DNA of 64,000 bases from JAOPZW01 sp963806015 (GTDB taxonomy: Bacteria > Actinomycetota > Thermoleophilia > Solirubrobacterales > Solirubrobacteraceae), in assembly GCA_963806015.1 (NCBI GenBank), contig CAWDWM010000002.1, positions 558,001 through 622,000 of the forward strand, read 5' to 3'. Both the position numbers and the translations under genes were made by a program. The notes under the pieces are model-generated. The model was not told the DNA's origin, did not search any database, and was given only the letters and a program-made list of their open reading frames with translations. Positions 16,532 through 24,562 of the stretch are shown in pieces; position 1 is the first letter of the stretch; each line of letters begins with the position of its first letter.

Positions 16532-16954
16532 ATGCAGGACGCCTTCGGCATCGTCCTCGTCATCGTCGTGGCCCTCGCGGTGATCGTGGCGATCGCCACG
16601 ATCGGCGGCTTCGGGCGCGCCTACGACCAGATCGGGCGCGGCGGGCTGTCGCTGCGCGACGGCTCCGATCGGCCGGCGCGCGAGGCCACGCCGGCGATGG
16701 CCGCGGGAGAGCGCGACGAGGAGCTCCGCCAGATGCTCGAGGCGCGCAATGCGCGACGCATCCGCCAGGGCCGGGAGCCGCTCGACGTCGAGGCCGAGAT
16801 GGCCGCGCTGTCGCGCCCGGCGATCGACCCCGGCCTGGCCGGCGAGATCCGCGACCTCGTGGTGGCGCGCAACGCGCGCCGCGCGCGGCAGGGCAAGGAG
16901 CCGCTCGACGTGGAGGCCGAGGTGGCAAGGCGGCTACGAGAGCTCACGGACTAG
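16532..16954 (+). CDS. Single-span membrane protein with two ARNARRxRQGxEPLDVEAE repeats
   Basis: 140 residues. One N-terminal membrane span (FGIVLVIVVALAVIVAIATI, residues 5-24), a short acidic/basic linker, then two near-identical copies of a charged motif: ARNARRIRQGREPLDVEAE (about 72-90) and ARNARRARQGKEPLDVEAE (about 111-129). The motif resembles a helix-turn with basic and acidic halves, as in short SHOCT-like C-terminal segments that assist oligomerisation; I would not claim more. Function unknown. The acidic protein gene at 16981 follows but has its own promoter box. Confidence 0.65.
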   Translation: MQDAFGIVLVIVVALAVIVAIATIGGFGRAYDQIGRGGLSLRDGSDRPAREATPAMAAGERDEELRQMLEARNARRIRQGREPLDVEAEMAALSRPAIDPGLAGEIRDLVVARNARRARQGKEPLDVEAEVARRLRELTD

Positions 16955-16965
16955 CGGAGCCCTAC

Positions 16966-16971
16966 TAGTCT
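16966..16971 (+). promoter_or_regulatory. -10 box (leaderless) of acidic protein gene
   Basis: TAGTCT, 9 bases before the ATG at 16981. Confidence 0.5.
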
Positions 16972-16980
16972 TTCCGCGCC

Positions 16981-17298
16981 ATGGCCGCGCCACGACGCTT
17001 CGAGCTCGACGACATCCTCAACCGCCCGGGGACCTACTTCAACCCGGACACCGAGGTCCTCATCGTCATCGACGACGCCCCCGAGGTCGATCCCGAGCTG
17101 TTCGAGGACGACGACGGCGAGGGCTGGGTGCTCATCGGCGACGAGCTGCCCATCGACGAGCGCGTGCGCGACGAGCTCATCGAGCGCTTCGAAGTGCGCC
17201 ACCACCCCGGCCCCACCGGCGCCGTCGCCGCGACCGAGGACGACCCCGACGAGCTCGACGAGATCGAGCCCGACGAGGAAGAGGACGAGGATTACTAG
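16981..17298 (+). CDS. Small acidic protein, function unknown
   Basis: 105 residues, strongly acidic (EDDDGEG in the middle, DELDEIEPDEEEDEDY at the end). The first half (RRFELDDILNRPGTYFNPDTEVLIVIDD) has alternating hydrophobic residues of a small alpha/beta domain and is likely folded; the C-terminal 30 residues are an acidic disordered tail. No recognised domain. It overlaps the end of the convergent DUF559 gene by four bases. The ATG follows a TAGTCT box, so the message is probably leaderless. Confidence 0.65.
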   Translation: MAAPRRFELDDILNRPGTYFNPDTEVLIVIDDAPEVDPELFEDDDGEGWVLIGDELPIDERVRDELIERFEVRHHPGPTGAVAATEDDPDELDEIEPDEEEDEDY

Positions 17299-18194
17299 GG
17301 GCGCAGCCGCCGCACGACGGTCGCTTCCGAGAGCGTGACGTCGTCGTAGGTGAAGCGCATGACCTTGTAGCCCGCGGCGGTCAGCGCCGCGTCCTTGCGA
17401 CGATCGGCTTGGAACGCGGCTCTGGTGCCGTGGGTCTCCCATCCGTCGGTCTCGACGACGAGACGATGCGCCGGCCAGTAGAAGTCGACCTCCTCGCGCC
17501 CGTGGTCGGGCACCTCGATGTCGTGATTCGACCACGGCTCGGGTAGGCCGGCCCGTCGGACGAGCTTCTGCAACAGCGCCTCGAGCTCGCTGCGCGTCAG
17601 CCTCGGCTCCAGGGCGGTCGCACGCGCGAGGATGGCTCCGCCTCGGTGCCCGTTGGTTCGGGCGATAACGTCGGTGATCGCGCGGTGGTCGTAGATGCGC
17701 AGGCGCTCCGCCTGGGCGAGGGCGCGCTCCAGGCGAGGTGCGGGGAGCGTGGCCGCGAGGTCCAGGAGGGTGCGGGCGAGGCCGGTGATCGGCATGCCTT
17801 GGTGCGTGGTGCTGTCACGGGCATCGAGCGAACGAGAACGGTGCAGGCGGACCCCGGGAACGCCGCGTCTTCCGCGACGAGCGGTCACATCGACCTTGGC
17901 TTGCTCGGTGCCGAGGAGACCCCAGTGGACGGCGGCGCTGAGGTGGCTGAGCACGGCGCCGTCGCCGCAGGCGAACACGGCGGCGAGGAAGCGGCCCTCG
18001 CGCCGCAGGCGGTCGTGGCCCACGGCGTAGACGCCGCGATAGAGCCGATGCAGGCGCCCCGCCTGCACGCGACGAGTGAGGGCCGCCGACGTCAGTCCGA
18101 GCGCGTGGAGTTGCTCCACTGACACCACGCCCCATTGTCGGATGGCGAGCTCGGCCACCGCCGCCTCACGGGGTGGGCTACCTGCCTTTCGCAT
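17295..18194 (-). CDS. AbiEi-like N-terminal domain fused to DUF559 endonuclease-like domain
   Basis: 299 residues. Residues 1-60 form a winged-helix resembling the AbiEi antitoxin N-terminus (REAAVAELAIRQWGVVSVEQLHALG, then RLYRGVYAVGH). The C-terminal 90 residues are DUF559, a Vsr/restriction-endonuclease-like fold: EEVDFYWPAHRLVVETDGWETHG, then AFQADRRKDAALTAAGYKVMRFTYDDV, with the Asp...Glu-x-Asp pattern of PD-(D/E)xK enzymes. Such proteins are common and often solitary in actinobacteria; no toxin partner is adjacent. Their role is unknown, with defence or DNA repair suspected. The ATG at 18194 is preferred over upstream GTGs. Confidence 0.75.
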   Translation of the reverse strand: MRKAGSPPREAAVAELAIRQWGVVSVEQLHALGLTSAALTRRVQAGRLHRLYRGVYAVGHDRLRREGRFLAAVFACGDGAVLSHLSAAVHWGLLGTEQAKVDVTARRGRRGVPGVRLHRSRSLDARDSTTHQGMPITGLARTLLDLAATLPAPRLERALAQAERLRIYDHRAITDVIARTNGHRGGAILARATALEPRLTRSELEALLQKLVRRAGLPEPWSNHDIEVPDHGREEVDFYWPAHRLVVETDGWETHGTRAAFQADRRKDAALTAAGYKVMRFTYDDVTLSEATVVRRLRP

Positions 18195-18214
18195 AGCGGA
18201 AGCGAGATCGCCCA

Positions 18215-18230
18215 CCCCACGAGTGTGGGG
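18215..18230 (-). terminator. Hairpin after the aldo/keto reductase gene
   Basis: CCCCAC-GAGT-GTGGGG, 38 bases downstream of the minus-strand stop at 18268. No T-tract follows, so termination strength is uncertain. Confidence 0.35.
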
Positions 18231-18267
18231 CGCCTCGCGTTGCGGATCTACGAGCGTTTGTGCCGAA

Positions 18268-19401
18268 TCACGCGCTGGTCTGTGACAGCTCGCGCTCGGG
18301 CTCGATCGCCCAGCGCGCGGCCAGCTCACGCAGCTCGCTGGTCAGCGGCCAGCGGTCGGGCTGCGGCTCGCCCTCGAACTGCGGCGAGGCGCCCTTCAGC
18401 GCCATGCAGCCCGTGTTGTCACCGATCGCCCGGACCTCCGCCAGCTCGTCGTCGGAGAGCAGCAGCTCGCGCGGAACGGCGGCCAGCTCGGCGCGCTTGG
18501 CCTCGATCGGCTTCTCGGCGGCGGGCTCCTCGATCAGCGTGGGCACCGTGCAGCGCACCGGGACGTGCGCCAGGTTCCACTGGCACGCGAGCTGGAGCGC
18601 CGTCAGCCCGTGGCGCTCGGCGATCGGGCGCATCCGCTCCAGGCGCTCGCTTCCGGACTCCACCCAGCCCTCCGGGCGAAAGGCGCGATGGTCGCGCTGC
18701 GCGAAGACGTGGCCCGGGCGCACGTCGTCCCAGAACAGCCCGCCGTAGTCGACGACGCGCGTGATGACGTCGATGTCGTAGCGCTGCGCGGCCGGCAGCA
18801 CGAGCTCGCCGGGCCACGGCTCGAGCGGGTTGAGGATGACCATCGCCCAGTCGATCAGCGCACCGAAGCGCTCCAGGCAGTCGATCACGTCGAGCGTGAA
18901 GCCGTTGGCCGGCCCCGGGGCCACGCCGAGGCGCCGGGTCAGCCCCGCGTCGCGCACGGCAGCCATCCCCTCCCACACCGCCGGGCTCGTGTAGCCGGTG
19001 CGGTCGGGGTTGTGCAGCAGCAGGAGATCGAAGCGGTCGACCCCGAGGCGCTGCAGCGAGCGCTCGGTCGCCATCCGCAGGTAGGCCGCGTAGCCGTCGG
19101 GCCCGCGCAGGCGCGGGTCGGTGAAGCGCGGGAAGCCCTTGGATCCCTCGCGCTCGCCCTCGTAGAAGTCGTGGCCCACGGCGCCGACCAGGCAGTAGGC
19201 GTCGCGATCGACTCCCGCCAGCGCGCGGCCGAGCAGCTCGTCGGCCTCGCCCGCCCCGTAGGCGTCGGCGGTGAGGACGGTGTCGATGCCGTCGCCGGGG
19301 CGCAGCAGGGCGGTCAGGCGGGCGTCGTCGATCGCCTCGCCGAAGTGCATGAAGCGCCCGCCGCTCCAGGTGCCGACGGCCACGTGTCCGGGTTCTGCCA
19401 C
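18268..19401 (-). CDS. Aldo/keto reductase family protein
   Basis: 377 residues, a TIM-barrel oxidoreductase of the AKR superfamily. Seen: GIDTVLTADAYGAGEADELLGRAL (Asp/Tyr of the active site region), ERSLQRLGVDRFDLLLLHNPD, and a C-terminal LACQWNLAHVPVRCTVPTL segment equivalent to the NADPH-binding PIPG region. It is longer than classical AKRs (about 320) owing to insertions after residue 200. The GTG start at 19401 lies 7 bases after a TAGACT box. Substrate unknown. Confidence 0.8.
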   Translation of the reverse strand: MAEPGHVAVGTWSGGRFMHFGEAIDDARLTALLRPGDGIDTVLTADAYGAGEADELLGRALAGVDRDAYCLVGAVGHDFYEGEREGSKGFPRFTDPRLRGPDGYAAYLRMATERSLQRLGVDRFDLLLLHNPDRTGYTSPAVWEGMAAVRDAGLTRRLGVAPGPANGFTLDVIDCLERFGALIDWAMVILNPLEPWPGELVLPAAQRYDIDVITRVVDYGGLFWDDVRPGHVFAQRDHRAFRPEGWVESGSERLERMRPIAERHGLTALQLACQWNLAHVPVRCTVPTLIEEPAAEKPIEAKRAELAAVPRELLLSDDELAEVRAIGDNTGCMALKGASPQFEGEPQPDRWPLTSELRELAARWAIEPERELSQTSA

Positions 19402-19408
19402 GCCCCCG

Positions 19409-19414
19409 AGTCTA
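19409..19414 (-). promoter_or_regulatory. -10 box (leaderless) of aldo/keto reductase gene
   Basis: TAGACT on the minus strand, 7 bases before the GTG at 19401; no Shine-Dalgarno sequence. Confidence 0.5.
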
Positions 19415-19421
19415 TGACCGC

Positions 19422-21044
19422 TCAGGCGGCGCGGGGGGCGAAGCTGACGTCGTCGTCCGAGCGCTTGGCCGCGTACAGGGCCTGGTCGGCGCGGCGGATG
19501 AGCTCTTCGGGGGTCTTGCCGTGGATGGGGAACAGCGCGAGCCCGAAGCTGATGCCCAGCCCGGCGGCGAGCACGCTGTCGCCCGCCAGCGCGGTGACGA
19601 TCCGCCTGACGGCATCCTGTGCCTCGTCGGCGTCGGTCTCGGGCAGCAGCAGCGCGAACTCGTCGCCGCCGACGCGGAAGGCGAAGTCGCTGGCGCGGAT
19701 CGTGCTCTCCAGCAGCGCGGCGACCGCTGCCAGCGCGCGGTCGCCCGCCGGATGGCCGTCGGTGTCGTTGATGCTCTTGAAGTCGTCGAGGTCGCAGAGG
19801 GCCAGGACGAAGTGCCGGCCGTAGCGCAGGGAGCGCTCGATCTCGGTGCCCAGCTCGCGCATGAAGGCGCGCCGGTTGAGCAGCCCGGTGAGCGAGTCGC
19901 GATCGGCCTGCGCGCGCAGCTGCTCGACGTGCCCGGCGGCGATCACCGCCATCATCGCCTGGTTGGCGAACACGCGCAGCGCCTGCAGGCGCGACGGCGA
20001 GGGCAGCAGCCGGTCGGCCGGGTCGTCGGCCCAGATGCGCCCGACGATCTCGCCCGCCTCGTCGTGCAGCGGCACGACGAGCCAGTGGTGGTCCCAGGCG
20101 TGCGGCCCGCGCCCGTTCATGGTCGAGGTGAAGGGGCTGCGCTGCGGCGTGCGCGCGATCGCGGTCGCCTGCGGGACCAGGAAGCAGCCCTCGACCTCGA
20201 ACTCGGGATCCAGGAGCGGACGGATCTCGTCGACCGAGACGCGCCACTCCGGGGCCGCGGCGACGCCGTCCCAGCCGACGACGGCGCGCGGCGTCAGCAG
20301 GCCGGTCTCGGGGTCGACGAGCTCGATCATCACCTTCTGGAAGTCCAGCGCGCCGGACACGCCGTCGCACACCTCCTGAAGGACCTGGTCGATCGAGCGG
20401 CGCTCGGACAGGCGCGAGGAGACCTGCAGCAGCTGCTCGAGCGCGATGCGGTGGCGCGCGGCCTCGACCGCCTCCTGCGCGCCCTGCAGGGCGCGCGCGG
20501 TCAGCGACACCATGGCGACCAGCAGGTCGAGCTGGTCGTCGGACGGCCGCCGGCCGGAGATCGGCTCGCCGACGGAGACGATGCCGAGCAGGTGGCCGTC
20601 GGAGTGCCGGCAGGGCACGAACAGCTCGTCGCCGGGGATCCAGGCGTCGTCGCCCGCGGCCGTCGTTCGCTCGGGCACATAGCGCGCGCCGAGCTCGGGA
20701 TCCGACCAGTCCACCATGCCGTGCGGAATGAAGTACGCGCCGCGACGCTCGAAGCGACCCTGGAGGGGAAGCTCCCACACCGACCAGTCGTAGGCCTCGC
20801 CGAGCAGCGTCTCGCACATCGCCTCGCTGCCGTGGACGGTGCTGACGATGAAATCGTCCCATGCCGGGCGGTAGAGGTTGAAGGCGACGCCCTGGAAGCC
20901 CAGCGCCTCGGAGATCGTGCGCGCGATCTCGGACAGCACGGAATCGAGGCTCCGGTCGGAGCCCACGAGGCGCGCGACGTCCAGCAGGCCTTGGACGCGC
21001 TGCAGGGCGACGAGATGATCGGATTGCGTTCTGGCGGGGCGCAC
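19422..21044 (-). CDS. GAF-GAF-GGDEF diguanylate cyclase
   Basis: 540 residues, cytoplasmic. Two GAF sensory domains (about 20-185 and 195-365) precede a GGDEF domain whose active site reads FRVGGDEFALLLPET near residues 457-470. An inhibitory I-site RxxD (RASD) lies five residues before GGDEF, so product feedback by c-di-GMP is expected. It makes c-di-GMP from two GTP in response to a small ligand or redox state sensed by GAF. GTG start. It has no adjacent partner; a second c-di-GMP enzyme is encoded at 51409. Confidence 0.93.
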   Translation of the reverse strand: MRPARTQSDHLVALQRVQGLLDVARLVGSDRSLDSVLSEIARTISEALGFQGVAFNLYRPAWDDFIVSTVHGSEAMCETLLGEAYDWSVWELPLQGRFERRGAYFIPHGMVDWSDPELGARYVPERTTAAGDDAWIPGDELFVPCRHSDGHLLGIVSVGEPISGRRPSDDQLDLLVAMVSLTARALQGAQEAVEAARHRIALEQLLQVSSRLSERRSIDQVLQEVCDGVSGALDFQKVMIELVDPETGLLTPRAVVGWDGVAAAPEWRVSVDEIRPLLDPEFEVEGCFLVPQATAIARTPQRSPFTSTMNGRGPHAWDHHWLVVPLHDEAGEIVGRIWADDPADRLLPSPSRLQALRVFANQAMMAVIAAGHVEQLRAQADRDSLTGLLNRRAFMRELGTEIERSLRYGRHFVLALCDLDDFKSINDTDGHPAGDRALAAVAALLESTIRASDFAFRVGGDEFALLLPETDADEAQDAVRRIVTALAGDSVLAAGLGISFGLALFPIHGKTPEELIRRADQALYAAKRSDDDVSFAPRAA

Positions 21045-21099
21045 TTGCTTCGGTCATCGGCGCCGCGGGGCCGCGGGGTTAGCGCGCATCCGTCGACCT

Positions 21100-21117
21100 G
21101 GACGCCGCCGGGCGTCC
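21100..21117 (-). terminator. Hairpin at the terC stop
   Basis: GGACGCC-CGGC-GGCGTCC read on the minus strand, overlapping the last base of the terC stop codon; no T-tract. Confidence 0.45.
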
Positions 21118-22046
21118 TAGACGACCGCTCGGCGCTCGGCGGCGCCCGCCGGATCACGGCGATCGCGCAGGATCGACGCGGTGATCCCGATCACGAAGGC
21201 GCCGAGCACCATCGCCAGGCTGGCGATCGGCCCGACCTTGTAGAGATCTTCGATCAGCAGCTTGACCCCGACGATGCCCAGGACGACGGCGATCGTCTCG
21301 TCGAGGTACCGGAAGCGCCGGATGAGTTCCTCGACCAGCGAGAACAGCGCGCGCAGGCCCATGAGCGCGAAGGCGTTCGCGGTCCAGATCGCCAGGGCGT
21401 CGGTGGTGATGGCGAAGGCGGCGGGGATCGAGTCGACCGCGAACGCGATGTCCGCCGTCACGACCCCGGCCAGCGCCAGGACCATCGGCGTGGCCACGCG
21501 GCGGCCGTTCTCGCGCGCGAAGAAGCGCGCGCCGTGGTAGTGCTCGCCCACCGGCAGCGTCCGGCGCACGATGCGCGCCGTGCGACCCTGCAGCGGGTCG
21601 GCATCCTCGTGCGCCCCGCGCAGGATCCGCCACGCGAGCACCAGCAGCGTCGCGCCGAGGATGTAGACGATCCAATGGAAGCGCTCGATGAGCTCGACGC
21701 CCACGAGGATCGCCAGCCCGCGCATGACCAGCGCGAGCACGATCCCCCAGAACAGCAGCTTGCCGCGGTGCTCGTGCGGGACGGCGAACGCGCCGAAGAT
21801 GAGCAGGAAGACGAAGAGGTTGTCGAGCGACAGCGTGCGCTCGATCAGGTACACCGTGAGGTAGTTGACGGCACCGTCGCCGCCGTCGAGCGCCCACAAC
21901 GGCAGCGCGACGACCACCCCGAGTACGAACCAGCCGATGCTCCATACGGCGCTCTCGCGGAAGCTCGGCTCGCGCCCACGGGCGAAGAAGGCCAGGTCGA
22001 CGAGCAGGAGCACCACCACGACCCCGATCAGGGCGACGATGGTCAT
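21117..22046 (-). CDS. TerC/Alx-family integral membrane protein (Mn2+ export likely)
   Basis: 309 residues, about nine spans. The family signature is present: YLTVYLIERTLSLDNLFVFLLIFGAF with acidic residues in the membrane, and ADIAFAVDSIPAAFAITTDALAIWTANAFALMGLRALF in the second half. TerC/Alx proteins export manganese or load it onto secreted enzymes; the tellurite resistance name is historical. It is encoded four bases after the stop of the Ca2+/H+ exchanger gene, suggesting a cation-homeostasis operon. No yybP-ykoY riboswitch is visible upstream. Confidence 0.9.
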   Translation of the reverse strand: MTIVALIGVVVVLLLVDLAFFARGREPSFRESAVWSIGWFVLGVVVALPLWALDGGDGAVNYLTVYLIERTLSLDNLFVFLLIFGAFAVPHEHRGKLLFWGIVLALVMRGLAILVGVELIERFHWIVYILGATLLVLAWRILRGAHEDADPLQGRTARIVRRTLPVGEHYHGARFFARENGRRVATPMVLALAGVVTADIAFAVDSIPAAFAITTDALAIWTANAFALMGLRALFSLVEELIRRFRYLDETIAVVLGIVGVKLLIEDLYKVGPIASLAMVLGAFVIGITASILRDRRDPAGAAERRAVV

Positions 22047-22050
22047 GCCC

Positions 22051-23157
22051 TCAGGCTACGAAGAAGGCAATCGCGAGCACCAGGTACACCGCCAGCAGCT
22101 GCACGCCCTCGTACCACGTCGACTCGCCTTCTCCGGTGACGTGGTTGGCGATGATGATGGCGAGCAGGATGCCGCCGAGCTCGAAGCCGTTGAACACGAG
22201 CGCCATCGGGAACGGGCCGAGGACGAAGCTCGTGAGGACGAGCACCGGCGCCACGAACAGGGCGATCTGGGCGCTAGAGCCGATGGCGATGTTCACCGCC
22301 AGGTCCATCTTGTTCTTGACCGCCACGAGCACCGCGACCCAGTGCTCGGCTGCGTTGCCGACGATGGCCACCACGATGACGCCGATGAAGAACTCGCTGA
22401 GCCCGAGCTGCTTGGCGGCATCGGAGATCGAGTCCACGAGGATCTCCGACATGCCGCCCACCGCAATACCCGCGATGCACAGCGCGATGACCGACTTGCG
22501 CACGGTCCATGGCTCGCCGTGGTCCGAATCGTCGCTCTCGGGGTTGAAGAGGTCGCGATGGGTCTTCAGGGAGAACCACAGCCCCGCCACGTAGGAGGCG
22601 ATCAGCACACACGCCACCAAGGCGGAGAGCCACTGGACCGTGCTGTCGTAGTGCACGGCCTCGGCGCCGGGCTGCGGCAGGCCGCGGCCGTCGACAAGCT
22701 CGTAGATCGCCGGCATGACGAGCGCTGCGGCCGCCAACAGCAGCATCGAGGACTGCGCCGTCGCGGCGGTGCGATTGAAGTATTGGCGGTCGCGCTTGAG
22801 GCCGCCGAAGAACATCGCAGCCCCGAGCACGAGCAGGACGTTGCCCATGATCGAGCCGACGATCGAGGCTTTGACGACCTCATGCAGGCCGGCGCCGAGG
22901 GCGAAGAGGGCGATGATCAGCTCGGGCGCGTTCCCGAAGGTGACGTTCAGCAGGCCGCCGATGCCGGGCCCCGAGCGCACCGCCAGCTCCTCGGTCGCGC
23001 GGCCCATGAGCGCCGCGGTCGGGATCACTCCGAGCGCCGAGGCGAAGAACGTGGCCACGGCGCCCGCATGCGCGAGCTCGAACACGATGGCGATGGGGAT
23101 GAAGGGAACCAGCAGGTACGGCCAGCCCTGGCTGGTCATGAGGAATCGCAGCTTCAC
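22051..23157 (-). CDS. Ca2+/H+ (CaCA-family) exchanger
   Basis: 368 residues with about 11 spans and the two inverted alpha-repeats of the cation/Ca2+ exchanger superfamily: LNVTFGNAPELIIALFAL in the first repeat and VAIVGNAAEHWVAVLVAVKNKMDLAVNIAIGSSAQIALFVAP in the second, with the GNAxE core Glu residues that bind cations. A charged loop (ESDDSDHGEPW) joins the halves. It exchanges cytoplasmic Ca2+ for protons. Two starts are possible: GTG 23157 (used here) or ATG 23139 (MTSQGWPY). Confidence 0.9.
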   Translation of the reverse strand: MKLRFLMTSQGWPYLLVPFIPIAIVFELAHAGAVATFFASALGVIPTAALMGRATEELAVRSGPGIGGLLNVTFGNAPELIIALFALGAGLHEVVKASIVGSIMGNVLLVLGAAMFFGGLKRDRQYFNRTAATAQSSMLLLAAAALVMPAIYELVDGRGLPQPGAEAVHYDSTVQWLSALVACVLIASYVAGLWFSLKTHRDLFNPESDDSDHGEPWTVRKSVIALCIAGIAVGGMSEILVDSISDAAKQLGLSEFFIGVIVVAIVGNAAEHWVAVLVAVKNKMDLAVNIAIGSSAQIALFVAPVLVLTSFVLGPFPMALVFNGFELGGILLAIIIANHVTGEGESTWYEGVQLLAVYLVLAIAFFVA

Positions 23158-23205
23158 GCGGCGGCTGAGACTACTGGCCGACCAGGTCCGCGCCGGGCCC
23201 GGCGA

Positions 23206-23211
23206 TAGGAT
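23206..23211 (+). promoter_or_regulatory. -10 box (leaderless) of glucuronyl-epimerase-like gene
   Basis: TAGGAT, 7 bases before the GTG at 23219. Confidence 0.5.
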
Positions 23212-23218
23212 CGCGGCC

Positions 23219-24544
23219 GTGCGGCGCCCGTCCGTTGCCCTGCTCGCGACGGTGCTCGCGGTCCTGCTCATCCCGGCCGCGGCGCACGCCCAGGCGCCGC
23301 GCACCGTCCCCTCCGAGCTCGACGCGCTGCTGGCCTCCGGAGCGATCGACCAGGCCCATCACGACGCGTGGGCCGAGTCCTACGACAACGCCAAGGCGAC
23401 GCTGAAGAAGCTCCATGGCGTGCGCCGCCGGCAGCTGGCCGCCGTGATCGCCAACACGCGCGGGCTGGCCGCGGCCGGCCTGCTCATCGCCGCCCGCGCT
23501 CCACTGGTCTTCCTGACCCTGCAGCGCAATCGCGCGTGGTGGTCGGAGGGATCGCTGCTGCGCTACGGCCAGCGCGTGAGGTTCGCGGGCAGCCAGCTGC
23601 TGTGGCAGTACTACCCCGGGCAGGGGATCCAGGTCCAGTGGCTGGGCACCTTCGGGCGCGGGGACGGGCTCTTCGACACCGCGGGCCGCGACGCGGACCT
23701 GCGCGCGCTGCTCGACGAGGCGGTCGGCCTCGCCACGCCGCGTGCCGGCGGCATCGCGTGGGAGTCGCTCTTCCACTTCGACGGGGGCGCGCCGCCGTGG
23801 GTCAGCGGCCTCTCGCAGGGCACGGCGATCCAGCTCTTCTCGAAGGCCGCCGCGCGGCTGCACGAGCCGCGCTACTTCGAGGCCGCGCGCGCCGGGCTGG
23901 GGATCTTCCGCGTCGCGCCGCCGGAGGGCGTGCGCGTCGCCACCCCGGCCGGCGCGCACTACCTGCAGTACTCCTTCGCTCCGAGCCTGCACATCATCAA
24001 CGGCTTCATCCAGGCGCTCAACGGGCTCTACGACTTCGCCGCCTTCGCCAACGACGCCGAGGGGCGCGCGCTCTTCGCGGCCGGCGAGGCGCAGGCGCGC
24101 GTCGAGCTGCCCACCTTCGACACGGGCGCGTGGTCGCTGTACCAGCCCGGTCAGGAGAGCGACCTGGGCTACCACGTCCTCGTGCGCGACTTCCTGCGCG
24201 AGCTGTGCAAGCGCGTGCCCGAACCGACGCTCTACTGCACCGAGGCCGATCGCTTCACGGCCTACCTGCGCCAGCCGCCGGTGCTGGCGTTGAAGTCGAC
24301 CTTCGCGCTGGCCAGGAAGCCCTCCAGGCTCGTCTTCACCGTCAACAAGGTCTCGACGGTCGCGCTCACCATGCTGCGCAAGGGCCGGCCCGTGTTCGCG
24401 CGCTCGGCGCGCTTCGGCTACGGCCGCCACGCCTTCGCCTTCCGCCCGCGAACCCGTGGTGGGCTGGTGGTGCGCCTGCGCGCGGTCGACCTGGCGGGCA
24501 ACGTCGGCGCCGTGGCCGGGCGCATCGCGGTGCGGGCGCCCTGA
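23219..24544 (+). CDS. Secreted D-glucuronyl C5-epimerase-domain protein
   Basis: 441 residues. A signal peptide (RRPSVALLATVLAVLLIPAAAHA) is followed by an (alpha/alpha)-barrel region with WESLFHFDGGAPPWVSGLSQGTAIQLFSKAAAR and APSLHIINGFIQALNGLYDF and WSLYQPGQESDLGYH, matching the C-terminal domain of D-glucuronyl C5-epimerases. In animals these convert glucuronate to iduronate in heparan; bacterial members are uncharacterised and may act on wall or extracellular uronates. The last 80 residues look like an Ig-like beta-sandwich (LVVRLRAVDLAGNVG). GTG start after a TAGGAT box. Confidence 0.8.
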   Translation: MRRPSVALLATVLAVLLIPAAAHAQAPRTVPSELDALLASGAIDQAHHDAWAESYDNAKATLKKLHGVRRRQLAAVIANTRGLAAAGLLIAARAPLVFLTLQRNRAWWSEGSLLRYGQRVRFAGSQLLWQYYPGQGIQVQWLGTFGRGDGLFDTAGRDADLRALLDEAVGLATPRAGGIAWESLFHFDGGAPPWVSGLSQGTAIQLFSKAAARLHEPRYFEAARAGLGIFRVAPPEGVRVATPAGAHYLQYSFAPSLHIINGFIQALNGLYDFAAFANDAEGRALFAAGEAQARVELPTFDTGAWSLYQPGQESDLGYHVLVRDFLRELCKRVPEPTLYCTEADRFTAYLRQPPVLALKSTFALARKPSRLVFTVNKVSTVALTMLRKGRPVFARSARFGYGRHAFAFRPRTRGGLVVRLRAVDLAGNVGAVAGRIAVRAP

Positions 24545-24562
24545 GTAGGCTGACGCGTCGCC

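Noticed and set aside
18215..18230. Strong terminator
   Set aside because: Only a six-base stem without T-tract; listed as weak rather than strong.
22047..22200. yybP-ykoY manganese riboswitch controlling terC
   Set aside because: The terC gene starts four bases after the stop of the exchanger gene; there is no room for a riboswitch and no matching core before the exchanger.
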